This document shows positions 1 through 6,773 of a stretch of DNA of 40,560 bases, one piece after another; within the stretch, counting starts at the first letter, position 1; every line of letters starts with the position of its first letter. Position numbers and translations under genes: made by a program. Source of the stretch: a virus. The stretch lies in the IMG/VR virus record IMGVR_UViG_3300032893_000138, positions 1-40,560 of that record, one strand, 5' to 3'. The notes beneath the pieces are model-generated. The model had not been told where the DNA came from. It saw only the letters and a list, made by a program, of their open reading frames with translations, and did no database searches.

Positions 1-2
1 CA

Positions 3-272
3 AGCGGCGACAGCGGTGCAGCCACGGCAAGCGGCGAACGCGGTGCAGCCACGGCAAGCGGCTACAGCGGTGCAGCCACGGCAAGCGGCTACAGCGGTGC
101 AGCCACGGCAAGCGGCTACAGCGGTGCAGCCACGGCAAGCGGCTACAGCGGTGCAGCCACGGCAAGCGGCGACAGCGGTGCAGCCACGGCAAGCGGCGAC
201 AACGGTGCAGCCACGGCAAGCGGCGACAGCGGTGCAGCCACGGCAAGCGGCTACAACGGTGCAGCCACGGCA
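3..272 (+). repeat. 27-bp tandem repeat, 10 units
   Basis: Ten head-to-tail 27-bp units encode SGxxGAATA. Units vary almost only at codons 3 and 4 (GAC/TAC/GAA and AGC/AAC/CGC); the rest is identical at DNA level, which points to recent slippage or recombination. The array probably continues left of the window. It is coding and in frame, so unit gain or loss changes protein length by 9 residues without a frameshift. Confidence 0.95.
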
Positions 273-491
273 AGCGGCCGTCACTCGACCGCATCCGCGA
301 CAGGTTTTTATGGTCGGGCGCGCGGCATCGAAGGCGCTGCACTGTTCCTCATCTATCGCGACTCAGATGCAGATGGCGACGAATACGGCCGAATCCTTCA
401 CGCGAAAGCGATTATCGTCGGCCACGACGGCGTGAAGCCCGACACGTTCTATATGCTGAATCGCGACGGCGAGCTTGTCGAAGCCGCCTAA
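3..491 (+). CDS. Repeat protein with DUF7666-like C-terminus (5' partial)
   Basis: The frame is open from the window edge to TAA at 489-491, so the start lies to the left. The first ten units are a 9-residue repeat of consensus SG(D/Y/E)(S/N/R)GAATA. After it comes a globular tail of about 72 residues with the pattern GIEGAALFLIYRD, then a segment ending DGVKPDTFYMLNRDGELVE. From memory this tail resembles the DUF7666 family of phage and bacterial proteins, whose members often carry Gly/Ala/Ser repeats followed by a '(I/V)KPDTxY' ending. Function is unknown. Another frame is also open across the repeat, but only this frame gives a family-like tail and a stop next to the following gene. Confidence 0.75.
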   Translation, partial: SGDSGAATASGERGAATASGYSGAATASGYSGAATASGYSGAATASGYSGAATASGDSGAATASGDNGAATASGDSGAATASGYNGAATASGRHSTASATGFYGRARGIEGAALFLIYRDSDADGDEYGRILHAKAIIVGHDGVKPDTFYMLNRDGELVEAA

Positions 492-520
492 CCCTCCGCG
501 TTCGCGGACAGGAGATCCCC

Positions 521-646
521 ATGCAAGTCCACACCGTAATACGTCCGCATCAAGCCTGGGCGTGGATTTATTCGGAATATGCGTTGGTCGCCGGCAAGTG
601 GCGCTATCTCCGTACTGTCGATATGTCGCGTTGCACCTATCAGTGA
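521..646 (+). CDS. Small hypothetical protein (41 aa)
   Basis: ATG at 521 has a GGAG six bases upstream (511-514); the stop is TGA at 644-646. The product is rich in Trp, Tyr and Arg (for example HQAWAWIYSEYALVAGKW) and has no recognisable domain. It sits between the repeat protein and the small zinc protein, on the same strand, with short gaps. The SD and packing support it; function is unknown. Confidence 0.55.
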   Translation: MQVHTVIRPHQAWAWIYSEYALVAGKWRYLRTVDMSRCTYQ

Positions 647-657
647 GGAAACCATGA
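643..657 (+). repeat. 15-base SD/start cassette, copy 1
   Basis: The 15 bases GTGAGGAAACCATGA, holding the SD and start codon of the 64-aa gene, recur exactly at 845-859 in front of the next gene. This suggests that one gene start arose by duplication of the other or that a common translation-initiation cassette is reused. Confidence 0.9.
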
Positions 658-848
658 CCTCATCCCAACTCGACGCTTGGCGCCGCCGCCCGCTCGAAGT
701 GAAGGTATTCGACCGCTGCGACGAATGCAAGACGCTTCAGCCGGATGTCCGCGAGCGCATCAACTTTTGGCCCAACATCCGCGCAGTATGCTGCTCCAAC
801 TGCTTCAACCGGATGCTCGCCGAATTTAACGACCTCTCATATACGTGA
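654..848 (+). CDS. Small zinc-binding-type protein (64 aa)
   Basis: ATG 654 is preceded by GAGG at 645-648 and overlaps nothing. The product contains CDEC and, about 24 residues later, CSNC, a two-CxxC arrangement typical of small zinc ribbons. The same frame is open further upstream to 579, but the SD and the end of the previous gene favour 654. It may bind nucleic acid or act as a protein adaptor; this is inference from the cysteine pattern only. Confidence 0.65.
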   Translation: MTSSQLDAWRRRPLEVKVFDRCDECKTLQPDVRERINFWPNIRAVCCSNCFNRMLAEFNDLSYT

Positions 849-859
849 GGAAACCATGA
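845..859 (+). repeat. 15-base SD/start cassette, copy 2
   Basis: Exact second copy of the SD-plus-ATG cassette at 643-657, here leading the 43-aa membrane protein gene at 856. Confidence 0.9.
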
Positions 860-987
860 TCTGGATCGTAGGTGGTATCGCTCTGTGGGGCGACATGGCA
901 CTCGTCGCAATGGCCTTCAGCCACGGTGCCCATCGCAAGGAAAACCCGCGCGAGTTTCGGCGGATTCGATCACTGGAGGAAGTATGA
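856..987 (+). CDS. Small membrane protein (43 aa)
   Basis: ATG 856 follows GAGG at 847-850. Residues about 2-20 (MIWIVGGIALWGDMALVAM) form one hydrophobic segment, followed by a basic cytoplasmic-type tail (HRKENPREFRRIR). The stop overlaps the start of the next gene in an ATGA. Function is unknown; a single-pass membrane peptide is all the sequence supports. Confidence 0.6.
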   Translation: MIWIVGGIALWGDMALVAMAFSHGAHRKENPREFRRIRSLEEV

Positions 988-1295
988 AGATACCGGAAAT
1001 CGCCGATATAGACGTGGCCTTCGGCACCACGAAGGGGCTTCCCGCTTATGCATCCGTTCCCGACGAGTTCAAGCGCATGAACGGCACGAAGTGGAACAAG
1101 CTGTTCTCCGATTGGTTTTATGGCGGAATGAAATCGCTTCGCCTGGCTCCGAACGAGGGCGTCGACAAGGATGCCGCGCTGAAGCATATCCGCGCCCTGA
1201 TGAAATCGTGTAAGTCGAAGCACGAACACAAAGAGGCAGGCGTCGCCTATCTGATGAGCAAGTACTTCGCTGATGCGGAATGGGAGAAAAAGTGA
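984..1295 (+). CDS. Hypothetical protein (103 aa)
   Basis: ATG 984 has a strong GGAGGA at 975-980 and overlaps the previous stop by 4 bases. The product is soluble, Lys-rich, with two Trp in KWNKLFSDWF and a C-terminal basic helix region. I do not recognise a family. It is followed by the acyl carrier protein gene, whose GTG start overlaps this stop, so the two are probably translationally coupled. Confidence 0.7.
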   Translation: MKIPEIADIDVAFGTTKGLPAYASVPDEFKRMNGTKWNKLFSDWFYGGMKSLRLAPNEGVDKDAALKHIRALMKSCKSKHEHKEAGVAYLMSKYFADAEWEKK

Positions 1296-1546
1296 GCACA
1301 GCAATCCACCAAGGCTCCATCGAGGAGCGCATCAAAAAGTGCATCGGCGAGATCATGCAACGCCCGCCCGAGGACTTCAAAAACTCTGACCGACTCGACC
1401 ATGACATCGGCTGCGACTCCATCGATTTGCTCGAAATCGTAATGTCAGTTGAAGGCGAGTTCGACATCGAGATCAGCGATGAGGACGGCGAGAAGCTGCT
1501 GACGATCCAACAGGCTATCGACTACGTGACGGCGAAGGTTTCCTAA
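1292..1546 (+). CDS. Acyl carrier protein
   Basis: The 84-residue product has the size and layout of type II acyl carrier proteins. An N-terminal helix (IEERIKKCIGEIM) is followed by an acidic second half and the phosphopantetheine motif GCDSIDLLE, with Ser43 as attachment site (compare GADSLDTVE of bacterial AcpP). The C-terminus has the usual ISDEDGEKLLTIQQAIDYV pattern (helix III, then helix IV). In the family the holo-protein carries acyl groups as thioesters for fatty acid, lipid or secondary metabolite enzymes. GTG 1292 is chosen because GGAG at 1283-1286 precedes it and it forms a GTGA overlap with the previous stop; an in-frame ATG at 1280 would add four residues. No synthase or transferase gene is adjacent, so its partner is probably a host enzyme. 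Confidence 0.9.
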   Translation: MSTAIHQGSIEERIKKCIGEIMQRPPEDFKNSDRLDHDIGCDSIDLLEIVMSVEGEFDIEISDEDGEKLLTIQQAIDYVTAKVS

Positions 1547-1767
1547 GCCACGGCGGCTCCTGAGCATCTAGATGCCGGTCTGGTGCGAAACCAGTGACAG
1601 CCGGGAAAAGACCGAGAGTTGCGAGCCTCTTAATACGCTGACGGCGGGAAAGACCGCGCCCTGAGCGGTGGCGATTCTCCGTTGCGGACACGCGGCGGTA
1701 AATAGACCTGGACGGGTAGAGTCGCTAACACTGAGGACCATCCCTACACACAATTAAGGAGTGCTTC
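1547..1767 (+). other. Gene-free, hairpin-rich stretch; candidate structured RNA or leader
   Basis: No credible ORF lies here. Short hairpins follow one another on the + strand: CTGGT-GCGAA-ACCAG (1580-1594), AGAG/CTCT (1615-1630) and GCGG-GAAAGA-CCGC (1644-1657). The strings GCCGGGAAAAGACCG (from 1600) and GGCGGGAAAGACCG (from 1643) form an imperfect direct repeat. The next gene begins with its own strong SD (AAGGAG). It could be an untranslated leader with regulatory structure, a small RNA, or a deleted gene; no known RNA family was recognised. Confidence 0.35.
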
Positions 1768-1995
1768 ATGACCCCCTCAATCCGAATCTGCATCTACCTG
1801 ATGGATGACCCCGCTGACCACTTGCTCTCCGAGACAGAGCACGACCTCACCGTCTACGAAGACGCAGGCGGCCAGCTCAAGGCCTACGTGGACTACCACG
1901 GCGCGATCCTGCCCGTACCTGTGGAATCGGCGGCGCTGGAGGTGTGGCTTGCGAAGACGCGGGAAGAGGCTGTGCTGACGGCGGCGGGGGTGTGA
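1768..1995 (+). CDS. Hypothetical protein (75 aa)
   Basis: ATG 1768 has AAGGAG about ten bases upstream. The acidic product begins MTPSIRICIYLMDDPADHLL and contains VYEDAGGQLKAYVDYHG. No domain recognised. Its stop TGA overlaps the next ATG by one base, restarting the chain of coupled small genes after the gene-free stretch. Confidence 0.7.
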   Translation: MTPSIRICIYLMDDPADHLLSETEHDLTVYEDAGGQLKAYVDYHGAILPVPVESAALEVWLAKTREEAVLTAAGV

Positions 1996-2468
1996 TGAGC
2001 GAGACGACAAATTGGGCGCCGGAGCGCATCTATCTCCAGCGCGAGCAGGGCGAATTTGGCTCGCACACCTGGTGCGAGGATTCGGTCGGCGATGGCGATC
2101 TTATCGAAGAAGTCGCATATGTCCGGGCAGATGCCGCGCCAAAGTTGGCCGTCTGGTATGGGCCGATGCCAGAAAGCAACGGCAAGACGAACTGGACGGC
2201 CATCCTCCACAACGGCGACATCGCCACGGGCATCACGCTCGACCGCTCGGAATACCCTGATCGAGTGAGGTATGAGGCGGATCGTGCGCGCTGGCTAATT
2301 GGCGAGCTCGCTGAGGAACCATTCATTCTGGACTATGACGCCGACAAGCACAGCGGCTATGTGCCGCCTACGCCGAAGCCCCGCTTCCCTGAAACCTTCT
2401 GCTCGTCCTGCGGTAAATCGCTAGGTGCAGGGGACTCTGGTGTATCGCATTGCGGAGATCACGAATGA
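1995..2468 (+). CDS. Hypothetical protein with C-terminal Cys/His cluster (157 aa)
   Basis: ATG 1995 shares its A with the stop of the previous gene. The N-terminus (WAPERIYLQREQGEFGSHTW) is of a type common in phage accessory proteins. The C-terminus carries CSSCGK and HCGDH, a possible zinc site. Function is unknown. The downstream gene starts within the stop codon region. Confidence 0.75.
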   Translation: MSETTNWAPERIYLQREQGEFGSHTWCEDSVGDGDLIEEVAYVRADAAPKLAVWYGPMPESNGKTNWTAILHNGDIATGITLDRSEYPDRVRYEADRARWLIGELAEEPFILDYDADKHSGYVPPTPKPRFPETFCSSCGKSLGAGDSGVSHCGDHE

Positions 2469-2626
2469 TGAACGAATTTACCGCCGACGACATGAGATTC
2501 AAAAAGATCCACTCACTCCACGTGGGAGTTTGCATCGGTAGCGCTGCGGCGTTCCTGGTATTCGTGGCCCTTGAAGAGATACCCGGATTCCTTGACATGG
2601 TTTGGTCTGTATTGGGGGTGAAGTGA
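2465..2626 (+). CDS. Small membrane protein (53 aa)
   Basis: Two tandem ATG codons at 2465 and 2468 follow the previous gene with a 4-base overlap. Residues about 18-38 (LHVGVCIGSAAAFLVFVAL) form a transmembrane segment, with a polar N-terminus. It is the first of three small membrane proteins in this stretch (with 2626-2808 and 3038-3130). Function is unknown. Confidence 0.6.
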   Translation: MMNEFTADDMRFKKIHSLHVGVCIGSAAAFLVFVALEEIPGFLDMVWSVLGVK

Positions 2627-2808
2627 TGGACGACGACATTCTGGATTGCCGCCGCACGCCGAGAACGCTCAACGAAGCATTCGGCCCCGGCAGCAAACTT
2701 CATCTCGAAGAGGAAAGCAGCCTCAAGGGTTGGCTCTGGGCGATCTTCTACGGCGCGTGTATCGGAGCGGGATGGTATGCGCTTGTGGCGCTGAAGGCGG
2801 GAGCATGA
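2626..2808 (+). CDS. Small membrane protein (60 aa)
   Basis: ATG 2626 overlaps the previous TGA by one base; GGGGG at 2614-2618 can act as SD. The first 34 residues are polar, then LKGWLWAIFYGACIGAGWYALVA makes one membrane span near the C-terminus. It could be a tail-anchored protein. No family recognised. Confidence 0.65.
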   Translation: MDDDILDCRRTPRTLNEAFGPGSKLHLEEESSLKGWLWAIFYGACIGAGWYALVALKAGA

Positions 2809-3041
2809 GCTACGCCAGATGGAGCAATTCGAATTGGTACGCGTTCGATAACGTCAACGGCATGTTTTCGCTGTGGCACGTCGGTTTGGGCGATAACCCC
2901 AATTTGGCCTATGAAGACCTTCGCGATCACCGCGACGCGGGCACGCTTGATGTGCTGTTGCGCGCGACGTTCCCTGGCGTCGATGACGATGATGTCGCTG
3001 AGGCTATCAAGATCATCGGCCGGGCATTGGAGGAGCGATGA
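2805..3041 (+). CDS. Hypothetical protein (78 aa)
   Basis: ATG 2805 overlaps the previous stop by 4 bases and has GGGAG upstream. The product is Trp/Tyr-rich at its start (YARWSNSNWYAFDNVNG) and ends in an acidic stretch with VDDDDVAEAI. No domain recognised. Confidence 0.65.
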   Translation: MSYARWSNSNWYAFDNVNGMFSLWHVGLGDNPNLAYEDLRDHRDAGTLDVLLRATFPGVDDDDVAEAIKIIGRALEER

Positions 3042-3130
3042 ACTTCCTCGCCAAAATCTGGCTCGGCCTATTCATTTCCCTCGCCACCGTGATTAGCGCG
3101 ATGGCTTGGCACATATATGGAGTCAACTAA
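3038..3130 (+). CDS. Very small membrane peptide (30 aa)
   Basis: ATG 3038 has GGAGG at 3031-3035 region and overlaps the previous stop in ATGA form. The product is one hydrophobic helix (IWLGLFISLATVISAMAW) with short ends. The stop TAA directly abuts the next ATG at 3131. The SD, coupling and amphipathic-free hydrophobic core support it, but the size makes it uncertain. Confidence 0.55.
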   Translation: MNFLAKIWLGLFISLATVISAMAWHIYGVN

Positions 3131-4333
3131 ATGAGCACAGAACTCACCGTTGCACAGCGCGCTGCCGTAGCGCTGAAATCGGCCCAGCATGAGCAGGAAT
3201 TGAAAGCGCTCGCAACGAAGTACGCGGACATCACCGAGATCGTCAACGGCGCGGGCCGCGATCAAGCCCACGGTGCCATGATGGAACTGGCCAACCGGCG
3301 CGTCGCCATCACGAAGGCCGGGAAGGAGGCGCGCGATGATGCCAACGCGTTTTTGAAGGCGGTCATTGCTGAAGAGAAGCGCCTTGTTGGCCTCATAGAA
3401 CCCGAGGAAGGGCGCCTCCGCACCCTGCGCGACGCTTGGGATGCCGAGCGCGAACGCGAGAAGCAAGCCAAAGCCGCCGCCGAGAAAGCGCGAGTAGACG
3501 GTATCCGTCAGCGCATCGCCGAGATCCAAGCCATCCCGGCGATGCTGGTAGGCAAGCAATCGGAAACCATCGCCGCAGCGATTGAGAGCTTGGAGGTGGT
3601 CGAGATAACGCTCGAAGCATTCGCGGAGTTTGCCGGCGAAAGTCAGATGGTCAAGATCGCCGCCGTCGCCAAGCTGGGCGAGATGCTGTCGGCTCAAATC
3701 GCGCACGAGCAGGAGCAGGCCCGGTTGCAGGCAGAACGTGAGCAACTGGCCCGCGAACGCGCCGAGGCCACCGAACGAGAGCGCATCGCCGCAGCAGCGC
3801 GGGCAGAGGAAGAACGCAAGGCACGCGAGGCCCGGGAAGCGGAAGAGGCCCGTCTGCGCGCCGAACGCGAGAAGCATGAGGCTGAGTTGCGAGCGCAGCA
3901 AGAATCCCACGAACGCCTTATGGCAGAGCGCCAAGCCGAACTTGATCGCAAGCAGGCGGAGATTGATCGAAAGGAACGTGAGCAGCGCGAGCGCGAAGAG
4001 GCTGAATCGCGCGTTAAGCGCGAAGCGGAGGAGCAAGCAGCGCGCCAAGAGGCGGAGCGTATCGCAGCCGAGCAGGCAGCAATAGAGTACCAGCGCATCG
4101 CCGACGAACAAGTCGCAGCCGAAGCAGAGCGCCAGCGCACCGCCAAGATTCACGATCTGTTCCAACCGCAGGCCGAACGCGAGCTAGAGGAAATGGTGAC
4201 GATCACCAAGGCCGAATACGAACGCCTTTGCGAGCGCGATGAATGGTTGTCATGCCTTGAAGCGGCTGGCGTCGACAACTGGGAAGGGATGGAAGAAGCC
4301 ATTCGAATCCGACGAGAAGAGGAGGCAGCGTGA
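3131..4333 (+). CDS. Long coiled-coil protein of the recombination module (400 aa)
   Basis: Residues about 105-345 are almost entirely charged heptads rich in Glu, Arg, Ala and Gln (for example EREQLARERAEATERER), a long coiled coil interrupted near 130-200. The N-terminal 100 residues are helical and less repetitive; the C-terminus (about 350-400) has a small Trp/Cys-containing domain. Similar coiled-coil proteins lie directly upstream of RecT/exonuclease pairs in many proteobacterial phages, which is the arrangement here. Its biochemical role is not established; a DNA-end or recombinase accessory role is inference. The stop overlaps the HNH gene start. Confidence 0.8.
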   Translation: MSTELTVAQRAAVALKSAQHEQELKALATKYADITEIVNGAGRDQAHGAMMELANRRVAITKAGKEARDDANAFLKAVIAEEKRLVGLIEPEEGRLRTLRDAWDAEREREKQAKAAAEKARVDGIRQRIAEIQAIPAMLVGKQSETIAAAIESLEVVEITLEAFAEFAGESQMVKIAAVAKLGEMLSAQIAHEQEQARLQAEREQLARERAEATERERIAAAARAEEERKAREAREAEEARLRAEREKHEAELRAQQESHERLMAERQAELDRKQAEIDRKEREQREREEAESRVKREAEEQAARQEAERIAAEQAAIEYQRIADEQVAAEAERQRTAKIHDLFQPQAERELEEMVTITKAEYERLCERDEWLSCLEAAGVDNWEGMEEAIRIRREEEAA

Positions 4334-4848
4334 GTAACGCTTTGCAGGTAATCACTCAAGAGAGATTGAAAGAGTTGCTTTTCTATGATCCCGATACCGG
4401 CCTGTTCATGTGGCGTCGAGATCACTTTTGCGCCAAAGAGGGAATGGTTGCCGGAAGCAGAGCGGGAAAGCAATACATCCGAATCCGGGTAGACGGGAAA
4501 GGCTATTACGCACATAGGCTCGCCGTGCTCTATATGACCGGTGAGATGCCGCCGCGATCAATCGATGTCGACCATATCGACCTCAATGGCCAGAACAACC
4601 GCTGGCTGAATCTTCGTTGCGTGCCGCACGCTCTGAACTTGCAGAATCAGAGAGAAAAAGGCGCGAACCGGAAGAATCCTAGCAGTCGCCTCTTGGGTGT
4701 TTCATGGAAGAAGGAAAAGGGAAAATGGGTGGCCGTTATTACGGTTTCCGGTCGCCAGAAGCACCTAGGCTACTTTGACGATGAACATCTGGCCCATACC
4801 GCATATGTGACTGCTAAACGCAGTTTGCACAAAGGAAACACGCTATGA
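4330..4848 (+). CDS. HNH endonuclease with AP2-type DNA-binding domain
   Basis: The GTG start at 4330 overlaps the previous stop and follows AGGAG. The 172-residue product has an N-terminal region seen in phage HNH proteins (ELLFYDPDTGLFMWRR). The HNH core VDHIDLNGQNNRWLNLR has His82 and the conserved Asn residues, ending with NLQNQ near 103-107. A C-terminal AP2-like domain (about 119-168, GVSWKKEKGKWVAVI ... LGYFDDEHLAHTAY) follows. Such proteins are free-standing homing or nicking endonucleases. It sits between the coiled-coil gene and the RecT gene with 4-base overlaps on both sides, so it looks domesticated into the operon rather than a recent insertion. Confidence 0.9.
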   Translation: MSNALQVITQERLKELLFYDPDTGLFMWRRDHFCAKEGMVAGSRAGKQYIRIRVDGKGYYAHRLAVLYMTGEMPPRSIDVDHIDLNGQNNRWLNLRCVPHALNLQNQREKGANRKNPSSRLLGVSWKKEKGKWVAVITVSGRQKHLGYFDDEHLAHTAYVTAKRSLHKGNTL

Positions 4849-5639
4849 CTACGGCAATCGTACCGTTTCAGGAAATGGAGAGCATGGCCTCCTACATCGT
4901 CAAATCGCGCCTATTCGGGGCGAAGGACGAAGCCCAAGCCATGAGCCTGATGTTGCTAGCCCAAGCTGAGGGAATGCACCCTATGGCGGCCATTCAGGAT
5001 TTCGACATCGTTCAGGGGCGCCCGGCACGCAAAACGCATTCGATCCTTGCCCGATTCCAGTCGGCGGGCGGCACGGTCCAATGGGATGAGATCAGCGCTA
5101 GCCGTGCATGCGGAACGTTCTCCCACAAGCAGGGCGGATCGCTGAGGGTTGAATGGACCATCGAGCAGGCAAAGCGAGTTGGCCTGACTGGCAAGGACAA
5201 CTGGAAGAACTACCCGCAAGCCATGCTCCGCGCACGTTGTATCGCCGAGGGAGTGCGAGCCGTCTATCCCGGCGCTATCGGCGGCATGTTGTCGGTCGAG
5301 GAAGCGCAGGACGTGGTAGCAGCCCCGCCGCGCGACATGGGCGCAGCCAACGAGGTGACGCCCGCGATCGACCTTCGCAAGAAGTGGCTCGATGCCGTAG
5401 CGGCAGCAACGACGAAAGACGGCCTCCAGAAAGTCTGGAAAGACGGGCTGGCAGAGATCAAGCCGACCGGAAACATGGACGTCTATCATGCGATCAAGGC
5501 CGCCGTCGAGAGACGCAAGAGCGAACTGAATCAGCCGCCGCCCGATGTGATTGACGTGCAGGCGAAAGAGGTTGGCCGGGAACCCGGCTCTGATAACGAT
5601 TTTGTTTCGGCAATGGATGCCGCAGGAGACATGCAATGA
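4845..5639 (+). CDS. RecT-like single-strand annealing protein
   Basis: The 264-residue product has the features of the RecT-type recombinases: an N-terminal helical region with MSLMLLAQAEGMHPM, the core motif KTHSILARFQSAGG, and NWKNYPQAMLRARCIAEGVR followed by AVYPGAIGGMLSVEEAQD. A polar, variable C-terminal tail begins near residue 170. RecT proteins bind single-stranded DNA and anneal complementary strands in phage recombination, working with a 5'-3' exonuclease. The next gene encodes that exonuclease with a 4-base overlap, the standard two-component arrangement. The family call is from motif memory. Confidence 0.88.
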   Translation: MTTAIVPFQEMESMASYIVKSRLFGAKDEAQAMSLMLLAQAEGMHPMAAIQDFDIVQGRPARKTHSILARFQSAGGTVQWDEISASRACGTFSHKQGGSLRVEWTIEQAKRVGLTGKDNWKNYPQAMLRARCIAEGVRAVYPGAIGGMLSVEEAQDVVAAPPRDMGAANEVTPAIDLRKKWLDAVAAATTKDGLQKVWKDGLAEIKPTGNMDVYHAIKAAVERRKSELNQPPPDVIDVQAKEVGREPGSDNDFVSAMDAAGDMQ

Positions 5640-6271
5640 CAGTCTGGATTGAATGTGCCCAAGGCACGGACGAATGGAAAGCCGCCCGGTGCGGAGTCAT
5701 CACCGCGTCGAAGTTCAAGGACGCCTGCGACAAGCTCAAGAGCGGCAAGCCGTCTGCGAAGGCGAATACCTACGCCGCTCAGGTTGCAATGGAGCGCGTT
5801 ACCGGCAAGCCATCCGATGAACAGTTCGTGACGTGGCAGATGAAGCAGGGCACCGAGCGCGAGCCGATGGCGCGACTGGAGTACGAATCGCTGACCGGAA
5901 ATCTTGCGTCGGAATCAGGGATCGTCCTGACCGATGACCGGCTGTTCGGCTACTCGTCGGACGGGTACGTTGGCGACGACGGGATCATCGAAATCAAGAG
6001 CCTCGCTAGCGCCGAAAAGATCATCGAGATCTGGCGCAATCACAACCCCGAGGACTACATGCACCAGATTCAGGGTGGGCTCTGGATCACCGGCCGCAAG
6101 TGGGCCGATTTCATCATGTACGTGCCTGAGCTCGAGTCGGTCGGAAAGCAACTGTACTACCAACGAATCGAGCGCGATGAGTCGTTCATCGGGCAGCTTG
6201 AAGTTGACCTGATGCAGTTTGCGTCCACGGTCTCGGAACTCGAAGCGGTGCTGCGCCAGCAAGCCGCGTAA
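5636..6271 (+). CDS. YqaJ/lambda-type exonuclease
   Basis: The product (211 aa) starts with the ECAQGTDEWKAARCGVITAS pattern of the YqaJ viral recombinase family. It carries the PD-(D/E)xK-type site: Glu74/Glu76 in QGTEREPMAR, Asp109 in YSSDGYVG and EIK at 119-121, followed by the QIQGGLWITGRKWADF motif. The family degrades the 5' strand of duplex ends to give single strands for the annealing protein encoded just upstream. All catalytic positions are present and the length is normal, so it should be active. It ends the recombination module; an 81-base gap follows. Confidence 0.93.
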   Translation: MTVWIECAQGTDEWKAARCGVITASKFKDACDKLKSGKPSAKANTYAAQVAMERVTGKPSDEQFVTWQMKQGTEREPMARLEYESLTGNLASESGIVLTDDRLFGYSSDGYVGDDGIIEIKSLASAEKIIEIWRNHNPEDYMHQIQGGLWITGRKWADFIMYVPELESVGKQLYYQRIERDESFIGQLEVDLMQFASTVSELEAVLRQQAA

Positions 6272-6352
6272 CGATCACGCTCCACCCATAGCAGACCGCT
6301 AGGCGATTTCGCGGGTCCGGTCGTAAGTCTGTGGGTGGGGCGTCCTAAATCC

Positions 6353-6754
6353 ATGAGCCCAAAAATCAAGACATGCCGTTACTGCCAGCAGCCAGCAAAG
6401 CTCTTGCGGCTTGGCGACGACGGCTATCCCTACCAGCGTGATTACGGCCCGATGTACGTGTGCGCGCCGTGTAGCGCATGGGTAGGCTGCCACCCTGGCA
6501 CGACAAATCCGCTTGGCGGCTTGGCGAACGCCGAATTGCGCCAGTGGAAGATGAAAGCGCACGCTGCATTTGATCCACTCTGGCAGGCAAAGATTCGGCG
6601 CGATGGATGCTCGAAAGGCGTTGCGCGCAGGGCTGGCTATCGCTGGCTATCGGAACAGCTAGGCATACCACCCGAAAAGACGCACATAGGCTACATGAGC
6701 GTCGAAGAGTGCCAGCGGGTTGTCGAGATTTGTGAGGCCGTCAGAAACAAATAA
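6353..6754 (+). CDS. DUF3268-like zinc-finger protein (133 aa)
   Basis: The product has a zinc-ribbon arrangement: CRYCQQPA near the start, then MYVCAPCSAWVGCHPG, about 30 residues later. It ends in a helical domain with AGYRWLSEQLGI and EECQRVVEICEAV. This matches my memory of the DUF3268 'zinc-finger-containing domain' family of phage proteins of unknown function. ATG 6353 is the natural family start; an in-frame GTG at 6335 would add six residues and has no better SD. It lies directly after the recombination genes. Confidence 0.82.
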   Translation: MSPKIKTCRYCQQPAKLLRLGDDGYPYQRDYGPMYVCAPCSAWVGCHPGTTNPLGGLANAELRQWKMKAHAAFDPLWQAKIRRDGCSKGVARRAGYRWLSEQLGIPPEKTHIGYMSVEECQRVVEICEAVRNK

Positions 6755-6773
6755 CCCTTCAAATGAGGTGAGT

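Noticed and set aside
1-290. Repeat array as a CRISPR array
   Set aside because: Units are contiguous 27-bp repeats without spacers and are in frame in a protein-coding sequence.
1631-1650. TAATACG string resembling the start of a T7-type promoter
   Set aside because: Only the first seven bases agree; the rest of the 23-base consensus is missing and no single-subunit RNA polymerase gene is seen.
1568-1753. 61-codon frame on the - strand
   Set aside because: It runs against the operon, has no SD and a low-quality composition; the hairpins on the + strand explain the region better.
3068-4165. Long - strand frames opposite the coiled-coil gene
   Set aside because: They are shadows of the GC-rich heptad-coding sequence; the + strand gene has SD, coupling and coherent coiled-coil sequence.
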